Position numbers and translations under genes: made by a program. The notes beneath the pieces were generated by a model. That model saw only the letters and a program-made list of their open reading frames with translations, did no database searches and had not been told where the DNA came from. This document shows, piece after piece, positions 1 to 8,343 of a stretch of 64,000 bases of DNA. The stretch is from the NCBI RefSeq assembly GCF_001885215.1, contig NZ_CP018091.1, positions 186,001-250,000 on the forward strand, read 5' to 3'. How positions within the stretch are numbered: the stretch's first letter is position 1; every line of letters starts with the position of its first letter. This stretch comes from Synechococcus sp. SynAce01. GTDB lineage: Bacteria; Cyanobacteriota; Cyanobacteriia; PCC-6307; Cyanobiaceae.

Positions 1-748
1 AGCCCTCATCAGCGCCATGGCTGGCCTGGTAGTTGAGCAGCTCCTGCCAGATCCGCCGCACCGAGAGCGACCCGATCGCCAGGAAGGGGGAGAACTTCGA
101 GGAGAACTCCGTGCCCACCAGTTCGTTGCGGCTGGCCTTGTAGTCGCGAAGGCCGGTGGAGTCGAACACGTAGTGCTGCAGCCGGGCGAGGGCCGTGGCT
201 TCATCGCCGCAGAAGGGGAAGGCGCTGCGTGGATCGCATGCGCTGGGCTCGGGCGCTGGGATTGGCTGCTGCGGCTGCAGCCAGGCCTGGGGCCAAGCCT
301 CCAGCCCAGCGCCGAGGCCTGTGAGATCGGCTGGCGGCAGCGGTGGCTGCGGAGCCTGCTGCAAGCCGCGACGGAACTCCGCAAACACCCGCGGAAACGT
401 TTCGGCCGGGATCGGCCAATCGGCAAAAAGCCGGCTCTCCTGGCCCTGCAGCACCACAGCGGGGACGACCAGGCCACGGATCGTTTCGAGCGCTTCGGCG
501 GTGGTGCTCTGCGGGAACTGGAGCAGGGGAATGGCCACCGCCGCCAGGTTGGCCTGCAGTGAGGCCATGGCCTCTCGCTCCAGCCGTTGTTGGTGGGGAC
601 CCCGCAGCCGCTGGCCCTCGCGCCGGCAGACCAGCACGATCAGGCGCTCACCATGCTGGCGGGCTAGGGCCGCAGCCTCGTGGAAGGCGGGCTGGTCATC
701 GAGGCGCAGCTGCCCTTCGAGAGCCACCGCGATGGTGGTCTCACTCAC
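1..748 (-). CDS. Cry-DASH type cryptochrome/photolyase, partial at left edge
   Basis: About 249 codons are visible and the C-terminal end lies outside the window. The GTG start at 746-748 is the first start after an in-frame TAA. The N-terminal half has photolyase antenna-domain character (LRLDDQPAFHEA). A proline/glutamine-rich linker leads into a segment like the start of the FAD-binding domain (LRDYKASRNELVG, then SSKFSPFLAIGSLSVRRIW), which matches Cry-DASH proteins. Such proteins use FAD and an antenna pterin to repair cyclobutane dimers or act as blue-light receptors. The gene lies 6 bp behind the DUF3598 gene and is probably cotranscribed. Family assignment is good; repair versus signalling cannot be decided from this part. 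Confidence 0.8.
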   Translation of the reverse strand, partial: MSETTIAVALEGQLRLDDQPAFHEAAALARQHGERLIVLVCRREGQRLRGPHQQRLEREAMASLQANLAAVAIPLLQFPQSTTAEALETIRGLVVPAVVLQGQESRLFADWPIPAETFPRVFAEFRRGLQQAPQPPLPPADLTGLGAGLEAWPQAWLQPQQPIPAPEPSACDPRSAFPFCGDEATALARLQHYVFDSTGLRDYKASRNELVGTEFSSKFSPFLAIGSLSVRRIWQELLNYQASHGADEG

Positions 749-754
749 CGGGGG

Positions 755-1411
755 TTACCAAGGTTTTGGACCGAGGTGATCCAGCCTGGCAAGCACAGCC
801 GGCTGCGCTTGGGGCAGGCCGTTGGCGCCATAGCCACGCTCGATCACCAGCCTCCGGCCCGGCTCGGGCTGCCAGCAAAGCTTGACCGCCAAGGGATCGC
901 CGAAGCGCCGCTCCAGCGCAGTGGTGAGGGTGAGGTCGGCGGTGAGCTGCCAGGAGCAACTGGCAGGGGCTTCGTCACCCTCCACCAACACAGCTCGCAG
1001 GGGCTGCGCCGGAGCGGGATCGGCAACTCCGGGACGGGCCTCCACCACGACAACCACGCTCTCAAGTCGTTCGGCGCCATGACGCACCACCACCCGGCGG
1101 CGGCGCTCGCCATCCACCAGGCAGAGCTCCATCACGGCTGGCCAGGGGCCAGTTTTGTCGGGGCCGAGGCTCCAGTGGCCCTCGGGGCTGATTGTCATCA
1201 AGTCCGGTGGGTCAACGAAACGCATCGTCGCCACCTTGCCGGTGTTCAGGTAAGTGAGAGCCGCTTCGATCTGGCCGTCTAATTCCTGCACGTGCAGGCG
1301 TGTACCGAAGCGCTCGCTCTCGAGGCCCTGGCCATCCAGGCGGATGAAGCTGCCTTCCCAGTGGCCGGCATTGTGGTCCAGCAAGTTGGCTCGGCGATTG
1401 GAGCTGGGCAC
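755..1411 (-). CDS. DUF3598 family protein
   Basis: 218 residues opening with a segment typical of the cyanobacterial DUF3598 family (NLLDHNAGHWEGSFIRLDG). That family is a calycin-like beta-barrel related to the CpeT/CpcT lyase fold. No signal peptide or membrane segment is visible. The acidic and aromatic strands (ISPEGHWSLGPDKTGPWPAV) fit a barrel. Function is unknown; a ligand-carrying role is only inferred from the fold. It is followed after 6 bp by the photolyase gene on the same strand, so the two probably form an operon. Confidence 0.7.
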   Translation of the reverse strand: MPSSNRRANLLDHNAGHWEGSFIRLDGQGLESERFGTRLHVQELDGQIEAALTYLNTGKVATMRFVDPPDLMTISPEGHWSLGPDKTGPWPAVMELCLVDGERRRRVVVRHGAERLESVVVVVEARPGVADPAPAQPLRAVLVEGDEAPASCSWQLTADLTLTTALERRFGDPLAVKLCWQPEPGRRLVIERGYGANGLPQAQPAVLARLDHLGPKPW

Positions 1412-1480
1412 TGGTTGGCGTAAGGCAGAGGGCCCTCGATGCTGGCAACCGGATGGACTCCAGCGTGGCTGGCGCAGGCA

Positions 1481-2335
1481 TCAGCTGAGGAAAGGATCCA
1501 GGAAGCTGAGCGGCCTGGCCATCGTGGCCGAAAAGCCGAGGATGCCCGCGTCCCGATGGCTGTAGAGCAGGGTGTCGTCGACGCCCAACAGGAAGGTGCC
1601 GCCCCGCTGGGTGAGGAAGTCATCCCGTGGGACGTAGGTGCGCCAATGGCCCAGCACCTCAGCCATGTTGCGCAGCCGCATCGTGGCCAGCTCAAACGGT
1701 CGCTGGAACCCGCTCCCGCCCGCTTTGGCAAAGAAGGAACCCTTGATCGGCGGCAGCGGGCCCGCCTGGATGGTGTCGTCGTCGGCGATGCGCTGGGGAG
1801 CGCTGCGATCGCCCGTGTAACCACGCAGCACCTCGGCCAAGGTGCCCGGTGAGCCAATGCCGGCGCACATCAACAACAGGTTCGGCCAGGCACCGCCCGG
1901 CTGCTGCAAGCCTTCGTAGAGCCCCAGGGCTCGATGCAGCTGGGGTTCGGCGTTCACCAGCAGGTTCTGCAGGGGGAACCCGGTGAAGGCGCAGAACCGC
2001 TTCCGGCCCGCCTCCGCGCCGATGCCGATCGCCAGCACGGCAATGCCGGCAGACTCCAGCCGCGGCAAGGCGGGCACCAGGGCCTGGGCGTATTCGAGGC
2101 TGTCAAAATCGCCCAGCTGGGGCAGCAGCAGCACAAGCCGGCGGCGGCCCGATCCCATCCCCTCCACCTGCGCCAGCAGCTCCAGCAAGGCAGGGACCGC
2201 AACAGGCCAAGCCTCGGCCAAAGCGGGATCGACGGTGGACACGGGGCTCGGCGCACGCATGAAGCGTCCATCGTGGCGCGCCAAAGAAAGGCTGCCGCGA
2301 TAGCGGCGTTGTTCCGGCAGCCTGGTGCGTACCAC
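1481..2335 (-). CDS. AhpC/TSA-like (peroxiredoxin-like) family protein
   Basis: About 284 residues with the pattern of the cyanobacterial AhpC/TSA antioxidant family: QLGDFDSLEYAQAL, then a thioredoxin-like core with RKRFCAFTGFP, then MCAGIGSPGTLAEVLRGYTG and a C-terminal GGTFLLGVDDTLLYSHRD. The role is presumed thiol redox chemistry; the substrate is unknown. Start choice: an ATG at 2260 would give 259 residues. A GTG at 2335 adds a segment (YRGSLSLARHDGRF) that I recall as conserved in relatives, so the longer form is preferred. The frame stays open further upstream, but that part is the antisense shadow of the P450 gene, which starts divergently at 2348. Confidence 0.7.
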   Translation of the reverse strand: MVRTRLPEQRRYRGSLSLARHDGRFMRAPSPVSTVDPALAEAWPVAVPALLELLAQVEGMGSGRRRLVLLLPQLGDFDSLEYAQALVPALPRLESAGIAVLAIGIGAEAGRKRFCAFTGFPLQNLLVNAEPQLHRALGLYEGLQQPGGAWPNLLLMCAGIGSPGTLAEVLRGYTGDRSAPQRIADDDTIQAGPLPPIKGSFFAKAGGSGFQRPFELATMRLRNMAEVLGHWRTYVPRDDFLTQRGGTFLLGVDDTLLYSHRDAGILGFSATMARPLSFLDPFLS

Positions 2336-2347
2336 GAGCGACTTTGA

Positions 2348-3751
2348 TTGGCCCTCGACCCTGGATTGCCCCCCGATCCCGCCAGCCTCCGGCCCCTGCC
2401 CACCACACCCGCCGTGAGCGGGGTGCTCGAGACCCTCTCGTTTCTGCGTGATCCCGGTTTTGCCCGCTCGCGCTTTGAGCGCTACGGCGATGTCTATGGC
2501 ACCACCCTGCTTGGGCAGCGCACCGTGTTCATCCGGGGGGAGAAGGCGATCAGCGACCTGTTCGCCGGCGGCGATGCCCTCGAAGGCTGGTGGCCAGACA
2601 GTGTGCGCAAGCTGCTGGGCCCCCTGTCGCTGGCCAACCGCAACGGCGCCGATCACAAGGCCCGCCGCCGGGTGGTGGGACAGCTGTTCGCCGCGTCTGC
2701 TCTCAAGCGCTACAGCCCGGCAATCGTGGCGTTGGTCGATGACCTCAACAACGAGCTTCTCAGCGAAGAAGCGCCGCTGGCGCTGGTGCCCAAGCTGAGG
2801 CGCTTTGCCTTCAGCGTGATCGCCAGCACGGTGCTGGGGCTTGATCCCGTTGATCGCGATGCCCTGTTCGGCGATTTCGAGACCTGGTGCCAGGGCCTGT
2901 TCTCCCTGCCGTTCGCCCTGCCAGGCAGCCCCTACGCCAAAGCCCTTCAGGCCCGTCAGCGCCTGCTGCGCCGCCTCGGCGCGGTGCTCAAGAAGGCGCA
3001 AAGTGCCGCTGCAGCTGGTGAGCCTCTTGCCGCTGGCGGGCTTGATCTGCTCGCCGGTGGCCTCGATGAAGCCGGCCTACCCCTTGGCGATGACGACGTG
3101 GCCGAGCAGCTGTTGCTGTTGCTTTTTGCCGGCTATGAGACCACCGCCTCGTCCCTGAGCTGCCTGCTGCTGAGCCTTCTGCAGCATCCAGCCGAGCTGG
3201 CCTGGCTGCAGCAAGAGCTTGACGGCCTGCCCTGGCCTCCTGCGCAGGCTGAGGCCGTAACCGCCTACGACGCCAGCCGTGCGCCACGGCTCGATGCCGT
3301 GGTGAAAGAGGTGATGCGCCTGACCCCGCCGGTGGGGGGCTTCTTCCGCCGCACCCGCAAGCCGCTTGCCCTGGCGGATGTGCTGGTTCCAGCCGATCAG
3401 GTGGTGCAGGTGAGCATCACCGCCAGCCACCGGCAAGGAAGCGGCAACGAAGATCTGGAGGTCTTCCGGCCGCAGCGCCATCTCTCGGGAACCTGCACCG
3501 CCACCCTGCTGCCGTTCGGTGGCGGAGAGCGGGTCTGCCTGGGTAAGGCGCTGGCCGAACTGGAGATCAGGCTGCTTGCGGTGGGGCTGCTCAAGCAGCT
3601 GAGCTTGGCGCTGGAGCCCGATCAGGACTTCACCCTCAGGGTCATTCCCAGCCCCTCCCCAAAGGACGGCCTTTTGGTTCGGCCACACAGGCGGGCCGCC
3701 ATTCTTGAAAAGGGAGCTGAACTTGGAGCGGCTGCGCTTGATGCTGACTGA
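2348..3751 (+). CDS. cytochrome P450, CYP120-like
   Basis: 467 residues from a TTG start. It has the full P450 signature: I-helix FAGYETTASS, K-helix ExxR (KEVMR), and the heme-thiolate loop FGGGERVCLG with its cysteine near the C-terminus. It is soluble, with no membrane anchor. The N-terminus resembles the CYP120 group of cyanobacteria, whose Synechocystis member hydroxylates retinoids. A heme monooxygenase acting on a hydrophobic terpenoid-like substrate is therefore likely; the real substrate is unknown. No redox partner gene is adjacent. Confidence 0.88.
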   Translation: MALDPGLPPDPASLRPLPTTPAVSGVLETLSFLRDPGFARSRFERYGDVYGTTLLGQRTVFIRGEKAISDLFAGGDALEGWWPDSVRKLLGPLSLANRNGADHKARRRVVGQLFAASALKRYSPAIVALVDDLNNELLSEEAPLALVPKLRRFAFSVIASTVLGLDPVDRDALFGDFETWCQGLFSLPFALPGSPYAKALQARQRLLRRLGAVLKKAQSAAAAGEPLAAGGLDLLAGGLDEAGLPLGDDDVAEQLLLLLFAGYETTASSLSCLLLSLLQHPAELAWLQQELDGLPWPPAQAEAVTAYDASRAPRLDAVVKEVMRLTPPVGGFFRRTRKPLALADVLVPADQVVQVSITASHRQGSGNEDLEVFRPQRHLSGTCTATLLPFGGGERVCLGKALAELEIRLLAVGLLKQLSLALEPDQDFTLRVIPSPSPKDGLLVRPHRRAAILEKGAELGAAALDAD

Positions 3752-3820
3752 GTATCGATGGCTTGCTCTGCTTTGTGGTCAGCGGCGGCGATGATTTGGA
3801 TTGGCTGATGGCCTCGGATC

Positions 3821-3856
3821 GGGCGAAGGCCTTGGCTTGGGCGAAGGCCTTGGCTT
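3821..3856 (+). repeat. two perfect 18-bp tandem repeats
   Basis: The unit gggcgaaggccttggctt occurs twice head to tail between the P450 gene and a small secreted-protein gene. A partial variant (ttgggcttgg) follows. No open frame of interest crosses it. The rest of 3752-4042 shows no gene. Confidence 0.85.
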
Positions 3857-4042
3857 GAATGTTGGGCTTGGCATTCTTGCTTGTAACTAGAAATCATCGC
3901 TAATGAGACTCTTAAAAGCAGGATCAATAGGATTTTGCTATTGCCTAATCGCGACCGAGCAAACCTCGTGGTTTCGATAATTTAAGCCAAGTAGGCATGT
4001 CAGTGGATTTGAGCTACAATGGTGATGAGTATATTTTGACCC

Positions 4043-4240
4043 ATGCGAATTCTTCTCCTGGCTGGCGCGCTCCTCCTCTCCTCCCTGGCCCCGGTGGCAG
4101 AGGCAAAAACAACCAGGACTTTCTCCGGAGGAGCCCCCGCCGATGTCGAGAAGAACGCCAAGAGAGCAGGATTTGACTATCCCGACGGAGAGATGAAGTG
4201 TTCTTCAACACAATGCACGCAACGCTGGGCCCAAGAATGA
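4043..4240 (+). CDS. small secreted protein, unknown function
   Basis: 65 residues. Residues 1-21 form a good signal peptide (MRILLLAGALLLSSLAPVAEA) with cleavage expected after AEA. The mature part is about 44 residues and has two cysteines (CSSTQC) that could form a disulfide. It is preceded by an AT-rich stretch that could carry a promoter. I do not recognise the family. It is convergent with the LprI-like gene. Confidence 0.5.
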   Translation: MRILLLAGALLLSSLAPVAEAKTTRTFSGGAPADVEKNAKRAGFDYPDGEMKCSSTQCTQRWAQE

Positions 4241-4285
4241 TTGGAGCCAGCGTGCCGTTACAACAAAGCCCTGATCAGGTTGGCT

Positions 4286-4732
4286 TCAAGGCCGGAATTG
4301 ATCAAGCATCGTCTTGCTCAGTTCAATCTCACAGGATGTGGTGAAGATGCCATAGCCACTGCCCTGAAAGCTCAATGATTTGGCATAGGCGCAGACCTTG
4401 CGCCGTTCGCGGCGAAAGGCCTCTGCCTGCCTGATCGGATCAGGGCTGGTGCGGAAGACGTTCCTGAGGTTGTCGCGCCAGAGGCCCTGGAAATCATCTT
4501 CAGGCACGGCTTGCGCCTGTTTGGCAACGCCGCCCAAGGCCTCTTCCAGCTCCTGGTCCAGCTTCCTGAGAACCTTGACCAGACAGCGGCTTGTTTCGAC
4601 CGTGGTCATGGCATCGCTGCAGGCGTCCTGTTCTGCATGGGCTGCTCCCTGCAGCGGCGGCAACAGGGCCACAAGCGTTCCGAGCAGCAGCACAAGGGGC
4701 TTCAAAGGTAGAGAGAATTTCATCAAGGCCAT
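4286..4732 (-). CDS. secreted LprI/DUF1311-like protein
   Basis: 148 residues with a signal peptide (LLLGTLVALLPPLQGAAHA). The mature part follows the lysozyme-inhibitor LprI / DUF1311 pattern: a first cysteine (QDACSDAMTTVETSRC), a helical region with paired charges, and later cysteines at VCAYAKS and TTSCEIEL, giving four cysteines in the mature protein. It is probably periplasmic. A lysozyme-inhibitor role is known for some family members only and is not established here. ATG at 4732 or the in-frame ATG three codons later could be the start. Confidence 0.6.
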   Translation of the reverse strand: MALMKFSLPLKPLVLLLGTLVALLPPLQGAAHAEQDACSDAMTTVETSRCLVKVLRKLDQELEEALGGVAKQAQAVPEDDFQGLWRDNLRNVFRTSPDPIRQAEAFRRERRKVCAYAKSLSFQGSGYGIFTTSCEIELSKTMLDQFRP

Positions 4733-4759
4733 TCAGCGGGTCTGTCAGCGGGGCTGGTT

Positions 4760-5908
4760 TTATCCTGGGGCATCGCAGCTGGCAGCGACCCGCGTAGAAC
4801 CACCGGGTGATCGCGGGCGCCGAAGACTGAACAGAACGGCCAACCCAAAGCCACCCAGCTGCATGGGCAACGCGTAGGACAGTCCGGCCAGCTGGGCCAG
4901 CAACCCCATACCCAAGCTGCCGGCCAAACCTCCCACACTCCCGGAGCGCTCCAGGCGGTCCCAGCCCATCGCCTTGTCCTCAGCATCGATGCTCTCGGCC
5001 AGCCCATGATCGCTTGCGGCGGCCACTCCACCCAAGGGCAGAAACAGCGCCACGGCGCCCCAGCCCGGCACAAATTGGGTGGCGAGCAACAAGGCGGCCA
5101 TCAGGCCATAGCGGCCGGGAGGCGCCAAGCCAACGAACAAGCGACGCAGCGATCGGCCCAGAAGATAGGCGCTGAGAACCATGCCGAAGTCGAAGCAATT
5201 GCCGCTCCCCAACTCGCGCACCCAGAGGGCGATCATCGCGAACAGCCCCCCGAACAACATCCCCTGACCCAGGGAGGCGGCATGCAACTGATCCTGATGG
5301 GGACGCGAGCGCTGGTCCAGCTCCTGAGGAACCGGCTCTTCTGGCATCCCCGCCTCGGCCCCAGGCTCAGCACGCAGTGACACCAGCAACAGGGGCAGCA
5401 GCAGAAGCAAGGCGTTGACGTACTGGGCCAAGGCACGGCCCAACGGGAAAAGCACGCCCGTCAGCACCGTGCCGATCCATTGCCCCAGGTCACCACTCGA
5501 ACGCAACTGATTCACGCTGAGGTCCGAGCCCCTGAGCAAGGTCTGCTGCATGGGCAGAACGCTGATGCGTTCACCCAGGGCGAGCAGAACGGCAGCCAGC
5601 AGAACCCACAACGGTGAACGCCCAGGAATCCCGAGGCTGGCAAGCAACAACAGCAGTACGGCTACCAGCTTGAGCAGATAGCCCGACCGCCGCCGTGGCA
5701 ACGCAAACAGGGCCGGCACACTGCTGAGAGCCGGCAACATCGCGTTCATCAACGGCGATGGGGTCAGGCCACTCAGCAGCCAAGCGGTGGAGGCATAGCT
5801 CAGACTTCCTCCTGCGACAGCACTGGCCCAGAGCAGGGGACGAAATGCAGGTGACATCGCGTTAAAGTGAAACGGCGCTGAAGCCTTGGACGTTGACTTC
5901 TTCGCCAT
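4760..5908 (-). CDS. MFS-like integral membrane protein
   Basis: 382 residues with about ten to twelve hydrophobic segments and a charged central loop (about residues 180-215), as in major facilitator permeases. A glycine-rich helix pair (GSVGGLAGSLGMGLLAQLAG) lies near the C-terminus. It probably sits in the cytoplasmic or thylakoid membrane. No substrate-defining motif is recognised. It is followed after 27 bp by the LprI-like gene on the same strand. Confidence 0.6.
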   Translation of the reverse strand: MAKKSTSKASAPFHFNAMSPAFRPLLWASAVAGGSLSYASTAWLLSGLTPSPLMNAMLPALSSVPALFALPRRRSGYLLKLVAVLLLLLASLGIPGRSPLWVLLAAVLLALGERISVLPMQQTLLRGSDLSVNQLRSSGDLGQWIGTVLTGVLFPLGRALAQYVNALLLLLPLLLVSLRAEPGAEAGMPEEPVPQELDQRSRPHQDQLHAASLGQGMLFGGLFAMIALWVRELGSGNCFDFGMVLSAYLLGRSLRRLFVGLAPPGRYGLMAALLLATQFVPGWGAVALFLPLGGVAAASDHGLAESIDAEDKAMGWDRLERSGSVGGLAGSLGMGLLAQLAGLSYALPMQLGGFGLAVLFSLRRPRSPGGSTRVAASCDAPG

Positions 5909-5923
5909 AGCGAAAAGTAACCG

Positions 5924-6172
5924 TCAGATCATCCTGTACCTGCCAATCTGGATTTTCTCTTCAATTTTTATGGTTTTATTATAAAGATCGATACCTTCCA
6001 CAGAAGCCACTTCTCCCTGAATGCCTTGGGCTGCCATCTGCTCAACAAGTTGCTTGATGAAGGCTTCTTCAACTTTATTTTGATCAAAGCCGCTTGGAGT
6101 TAGCTTCGCAAAGAAGCGACCAATCCTTGATGCCACCACAGAACTAGGATTGCTGATTTTAATCAAGATCAT
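5924..6172 (-). CDS. conserved small cyanobacterial protein, unknown function
   Basis: 82 residues, soluble, no signal peptide. The sequence (KISNPSSVVASRIGRFFAKL, then KQLVEQMAAQGIQGEVASVE) resembles small hypothetical proteins I associate with cyanobacteria, with an alpha-beta pattern. It lies just upstream of the MFS-like gene on the same strand (15 bp gap), so the two could be cotranscribed. Function is unknown. Codon use is more AT-rich than in its neighbours. Confidence 0.5.
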   Translation of the reverse strand: MILIKISNPSSVVASRIGRFFAKLTPSGFDQNKVEEAFIKQLVEQMAAQGIQGEVASVEGIDLYNKTIKIEEKIQIGRYRMI

Positions 6173-6525
6173 TGGATCTATGCAAAGCGGTTAGCGTGGA
6201 TCTTAACTCATTACTGAGCTAGTCATTGCCGGAGAGCGTTTAGCCTGTAGCGATACGCACAGATCGGCCGGCTCAGTCAAGCATTCTTGAGCGATAACAC
6301 AATAAAGACTGCCTTCTTTTGAGTGTATTGATAAAAAATACATTTACGGATATTTGTCACTGTTGCAGCAAATTATTCTGGTATTGAGCAAAGACACCAG
6401 GCCTGCATTGATGCGGCAATGCCAATCAAGTTGGCAGTTTTGCAAATAGCAAGAAGTAACAAGAGCAGGCTCTGATTCCAGTTCTGGACAACAACTCCTT
6501 CACAAAGAAGCTGATGCTGGTCAGC
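6173..6525. other. intergenic stretch without recognisable gene
   Basis: AT-rich spacer of about 350 bp between the 82-residue hypothetical gene and the 3' end of the sulfide operon. I see no convincing frame, RNA fold or repeat. It should hold the promoter of the leftward gene at 6172. Confidence 0.6.
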
Positions 6526-6975
6526 TCAAGCTTCAGCCAACTCCAAGCTGATGGCTTTCTCCACAGCAGCTGGCAGGTTGCGCGACACAGGGCAGAGCTT
6601 CATCCGCCGACTGATGAAGGCGATGGCCTCGTCATCGGCGCGGGCCAACTCCTCGGCGGGCGCTCCAGGATCAAGCGTCAGGCGGAAGTGGCCATTCACC
6701 TGCTCAAGAATCCAGTCAGAACTGGTGATCACCGTGAACGTCCCCTCCACCCGTTGCAAGGGAATGGCCCGCTCCTGGGCATTGGCCACCAGATAAAAGT
6801 GCTGGCAGAGCAACAACGAAAGCAGGTAGAGCCGGAACCCTGGTGTGCTGAGGCTTGGGTGTTGTGCTTGCCAGTCTCCGGAGTCAGCGTGGAATTCCAC
6901 CAGAAGTTCATCGCTGGCAGGGTCGGCAGCACCGTGGCTGCTGCACAGCCGGAACTCAAACGTGCGTGTGCTCAT
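6526..6975 (-). CDS. OsmC-like protein of the sulfide locus
   Basis: 149 residues resembling OsmC/Ohr proteins. A cysteine lies in a central helix (LLCQHFYLVANA), followed by a strand region (RVEGTFTVITS) and a C-terminal helix holding the second cysteine in the family context (RMKLCPVSRNLP). OsmC proteins reduce organic peroxides through two cysteines, and related forms occur in sulfur-transfer clusters. The start codon overlaps the stop of the TauE/SafE gene (ATGA), so translation is coupled. A role in persulfide or peroxide handling is inferred from position only. Confidence 0.62.
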   Translation of the reverse strand: MSTRTFEFRLCSSHGAADPASDELLVEFHADSGDWQAQHPSLSTPGFRLYLLSLLLCQHFYLVANAQERAIPLQRVEGTFTVITSSDWILEQVNGHFRLTLDPGAPAEELARADDEAIAFISRRMKLCPVSRNLPAAVEKAISLELAEA

Positions 6976-7826
6976 GGCATGGACCTCAGGGATAGGGGAG
7001 CAGAACGGAAGCTGATCGGCGCGGCACGTTGGGCGCTGGCGGTCTGGCGGCGAACAGCCTCCATGCCACTGAGCAGGGCCGAGCCGATCAGCAGGGCCGC
7101 GAAACCGCGCCGCAGCTTGCGGTCATTGAGCCGGGGGGCCAGCCACTGGCCCAGCCCGGCGCCGATCGCCCCGCCAGCCAGCAGGGGCAGCACCAGCGGC
7201 AGGCTGGCCGCCGGCCAGTGGCCCAGGGCTTCGAGGGCCACCAGGCTGTTGGTGATGATCAGCAGCAGGCTGGTGCCACTGGCCAGCGGCATCGGCAAAC
7301 CGGCCAGCAGCACCAGGGCCGGCACTAGCGCGAAGCCTCCACCAACGCCGGCAATGCCGGTAAGCAGACCCACCAACACCCCCTGGACGGCCAGGGCGGC
7401 TGGCCGGCGCAGCGTCCCGCTGGCTGAGTGGGTGCGATCATCTTCATCTGCGGCCGGGCCACGCCGGGTGAGCAGCCAGGAGGCGACCAGGGCCGCCACA
7501 GCGAAGATCCCCAGCTGCACCGGTTCGGAGATCAAGCCGGCCTTGACGAGGCTGCCGCCGATCCAGCTTCCCGCCAATGCCGGCACGCCCAACACCAGGG
7601 CGGGCCGGAGGGCCACCTGGCGGCGGCGCAGGTAAGGGCCGATGTTGGCCAGCGCCAACACAATCACAACAACCAGGGAAAGGGGAATGGCCTCCTTGGC
7701 CGGCAGCCCGGCACCGCTGATCAGCAGGGGTAACAACAGAATCGAACCACCAGCCCCGAGCACCGCCAGCAGGAAGCCGATCAGGGCTCCGCCGAGGATC
7801 AACAGCAGGGCGGTGGAGGTGATCAT
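6972..7826 (-). CDS. TauE/SafE family sulfite/anion exporter
   Basis: About 284 residues with eight or so membrane helices and the paired glycine-rich repeats of TauE/SafE permeases (LLAVLGAGGSILLLPLLI, then LTGIAGVGGGFALVPALVLL). Family members export sulfite, sulfoacetate or related anions. The ATG at 7826 overlaps the rhodanese stop (ATGA), and the 3' end overlaps the OsmC start, so it sits inside a translationally coupled operon. Next to a persulfide dioxygenase, which makes sulfite, export of sulfite is the simplest reading. Confidence 0.82.
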   Translation of the reverse strand: MITSTALLLILGGALIGFLLAVLGAGGSILLLPLLISGAGLPAKEAIPLSLVVVIVLALANIGPYLRRRQVALRPALVLGVPALAGSWIGGSLVKAGLISEPVQLGIFAVAALVASWLLTRRGPAADEDDRTHSASGTLRRPAALAVQGVLVGLLTGIAGVGGGFALVPALVLLAGLPMPLASGTSLLLIITNSLVALEALGHWPAASLPLVLPLLAGGAIGAGLGQWLAPRLNDRKLRRGFAALLIGSALLSGMEAVRRQTASAQRAAPISFRSAPLSLRSMP

Positions 7827-8332
7827 GCCCTCACCCGGTTCCAGGGCATGGCAGCAAGCAGGCGGGCCATGCCGCAGAAGCCGCTGACCCCGGCAAAAAC
7901 AAGGCCAGCCCCCACGAAGCCAGCCAGCCAGATCCATCCCGGTGCCACGGTGCTGAGGATCACACCGAGAAGCACCAGCCCCCCGGCCGCGATCTGCACC
8001 TGGCGCATCAGCGGCAGGGGAGCGCCGCTGCGTTTGTGGATCGGCAGCCCCGCCTGCTGCCAGGCGTCGATGCCGCCGCTGAGATCGGTGAGGCGATCAG
8101 GGTGTCCCCGCCGCAACAGCTCGGCCAGTCCCTTCGCGCTGCGGTTGCCGCTCTGGCAAACCAACACCAATGGTCCCTCGGGGAGGGAGGTGCGGCCCAG
8201 CCGGGAGAGGGGAATGTTGCGGCTGCCCGGGATCGATCCGCTGCTGAATTCAACCGGCTCGCGCACGTCGACGACGCTGATCGGGTCGCTCTTGAGCTGG
8301 TCGGCCAGCTGGCGTGGGGTTTGGGAGGTCAT
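7823..8332 (-). CDS. rhodanese domain plus DUF2892 membrane domain
   Basis: 169 residues from the ATG at 8332. The N-terminal half is a rhodanese domain with an active-site loop LVCQSGNRSAKG whose cysteine would carry the persulfide. The C-terminal half has two hydrophobic helices (QIAAGGLVLLGVILSTVAPG and WLAGFVGAGLVFAG) typical of DUF2892. This would hold sulfurtransferase activity at the membrane. It starts 11 bp after the dioxygenase gene and overlaps the TauE/SafE gene. Confidence 0.82.
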   Translation of the reverse strand: MTSQTPRQLADQLKSDPISVVDVREPVEFSSGSIPGSRNIPLSRLGRTSLPEGPLVLVCQSGNRSAKGLAELLRRGHPDRLTDLSGGIDAWQQAGLPIHKRSGAPLPLMRQVQIAAGGLVLLGVILSTVAPGWIWLAGFVGAGLVFAGVSGFCGMARLLAAMPWNRVRA

Positions 8333-8343
8333 GGCTCGTGTGG

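Noticed and set aside
2336-3001. N-terminal extension of the peroxiredoxin-like gene to 506 codons
   Set aside because: The extension lies antisense inside the P450 gene and has no family character.
7827-7937. Upstream extension of the TauE/SafE frame
   Set aside because: It is the antisense-free overlap inside the rhodanese gene; ATG at 7826 overlaps the rhodanese stop and begins directly with the first membrane helix.
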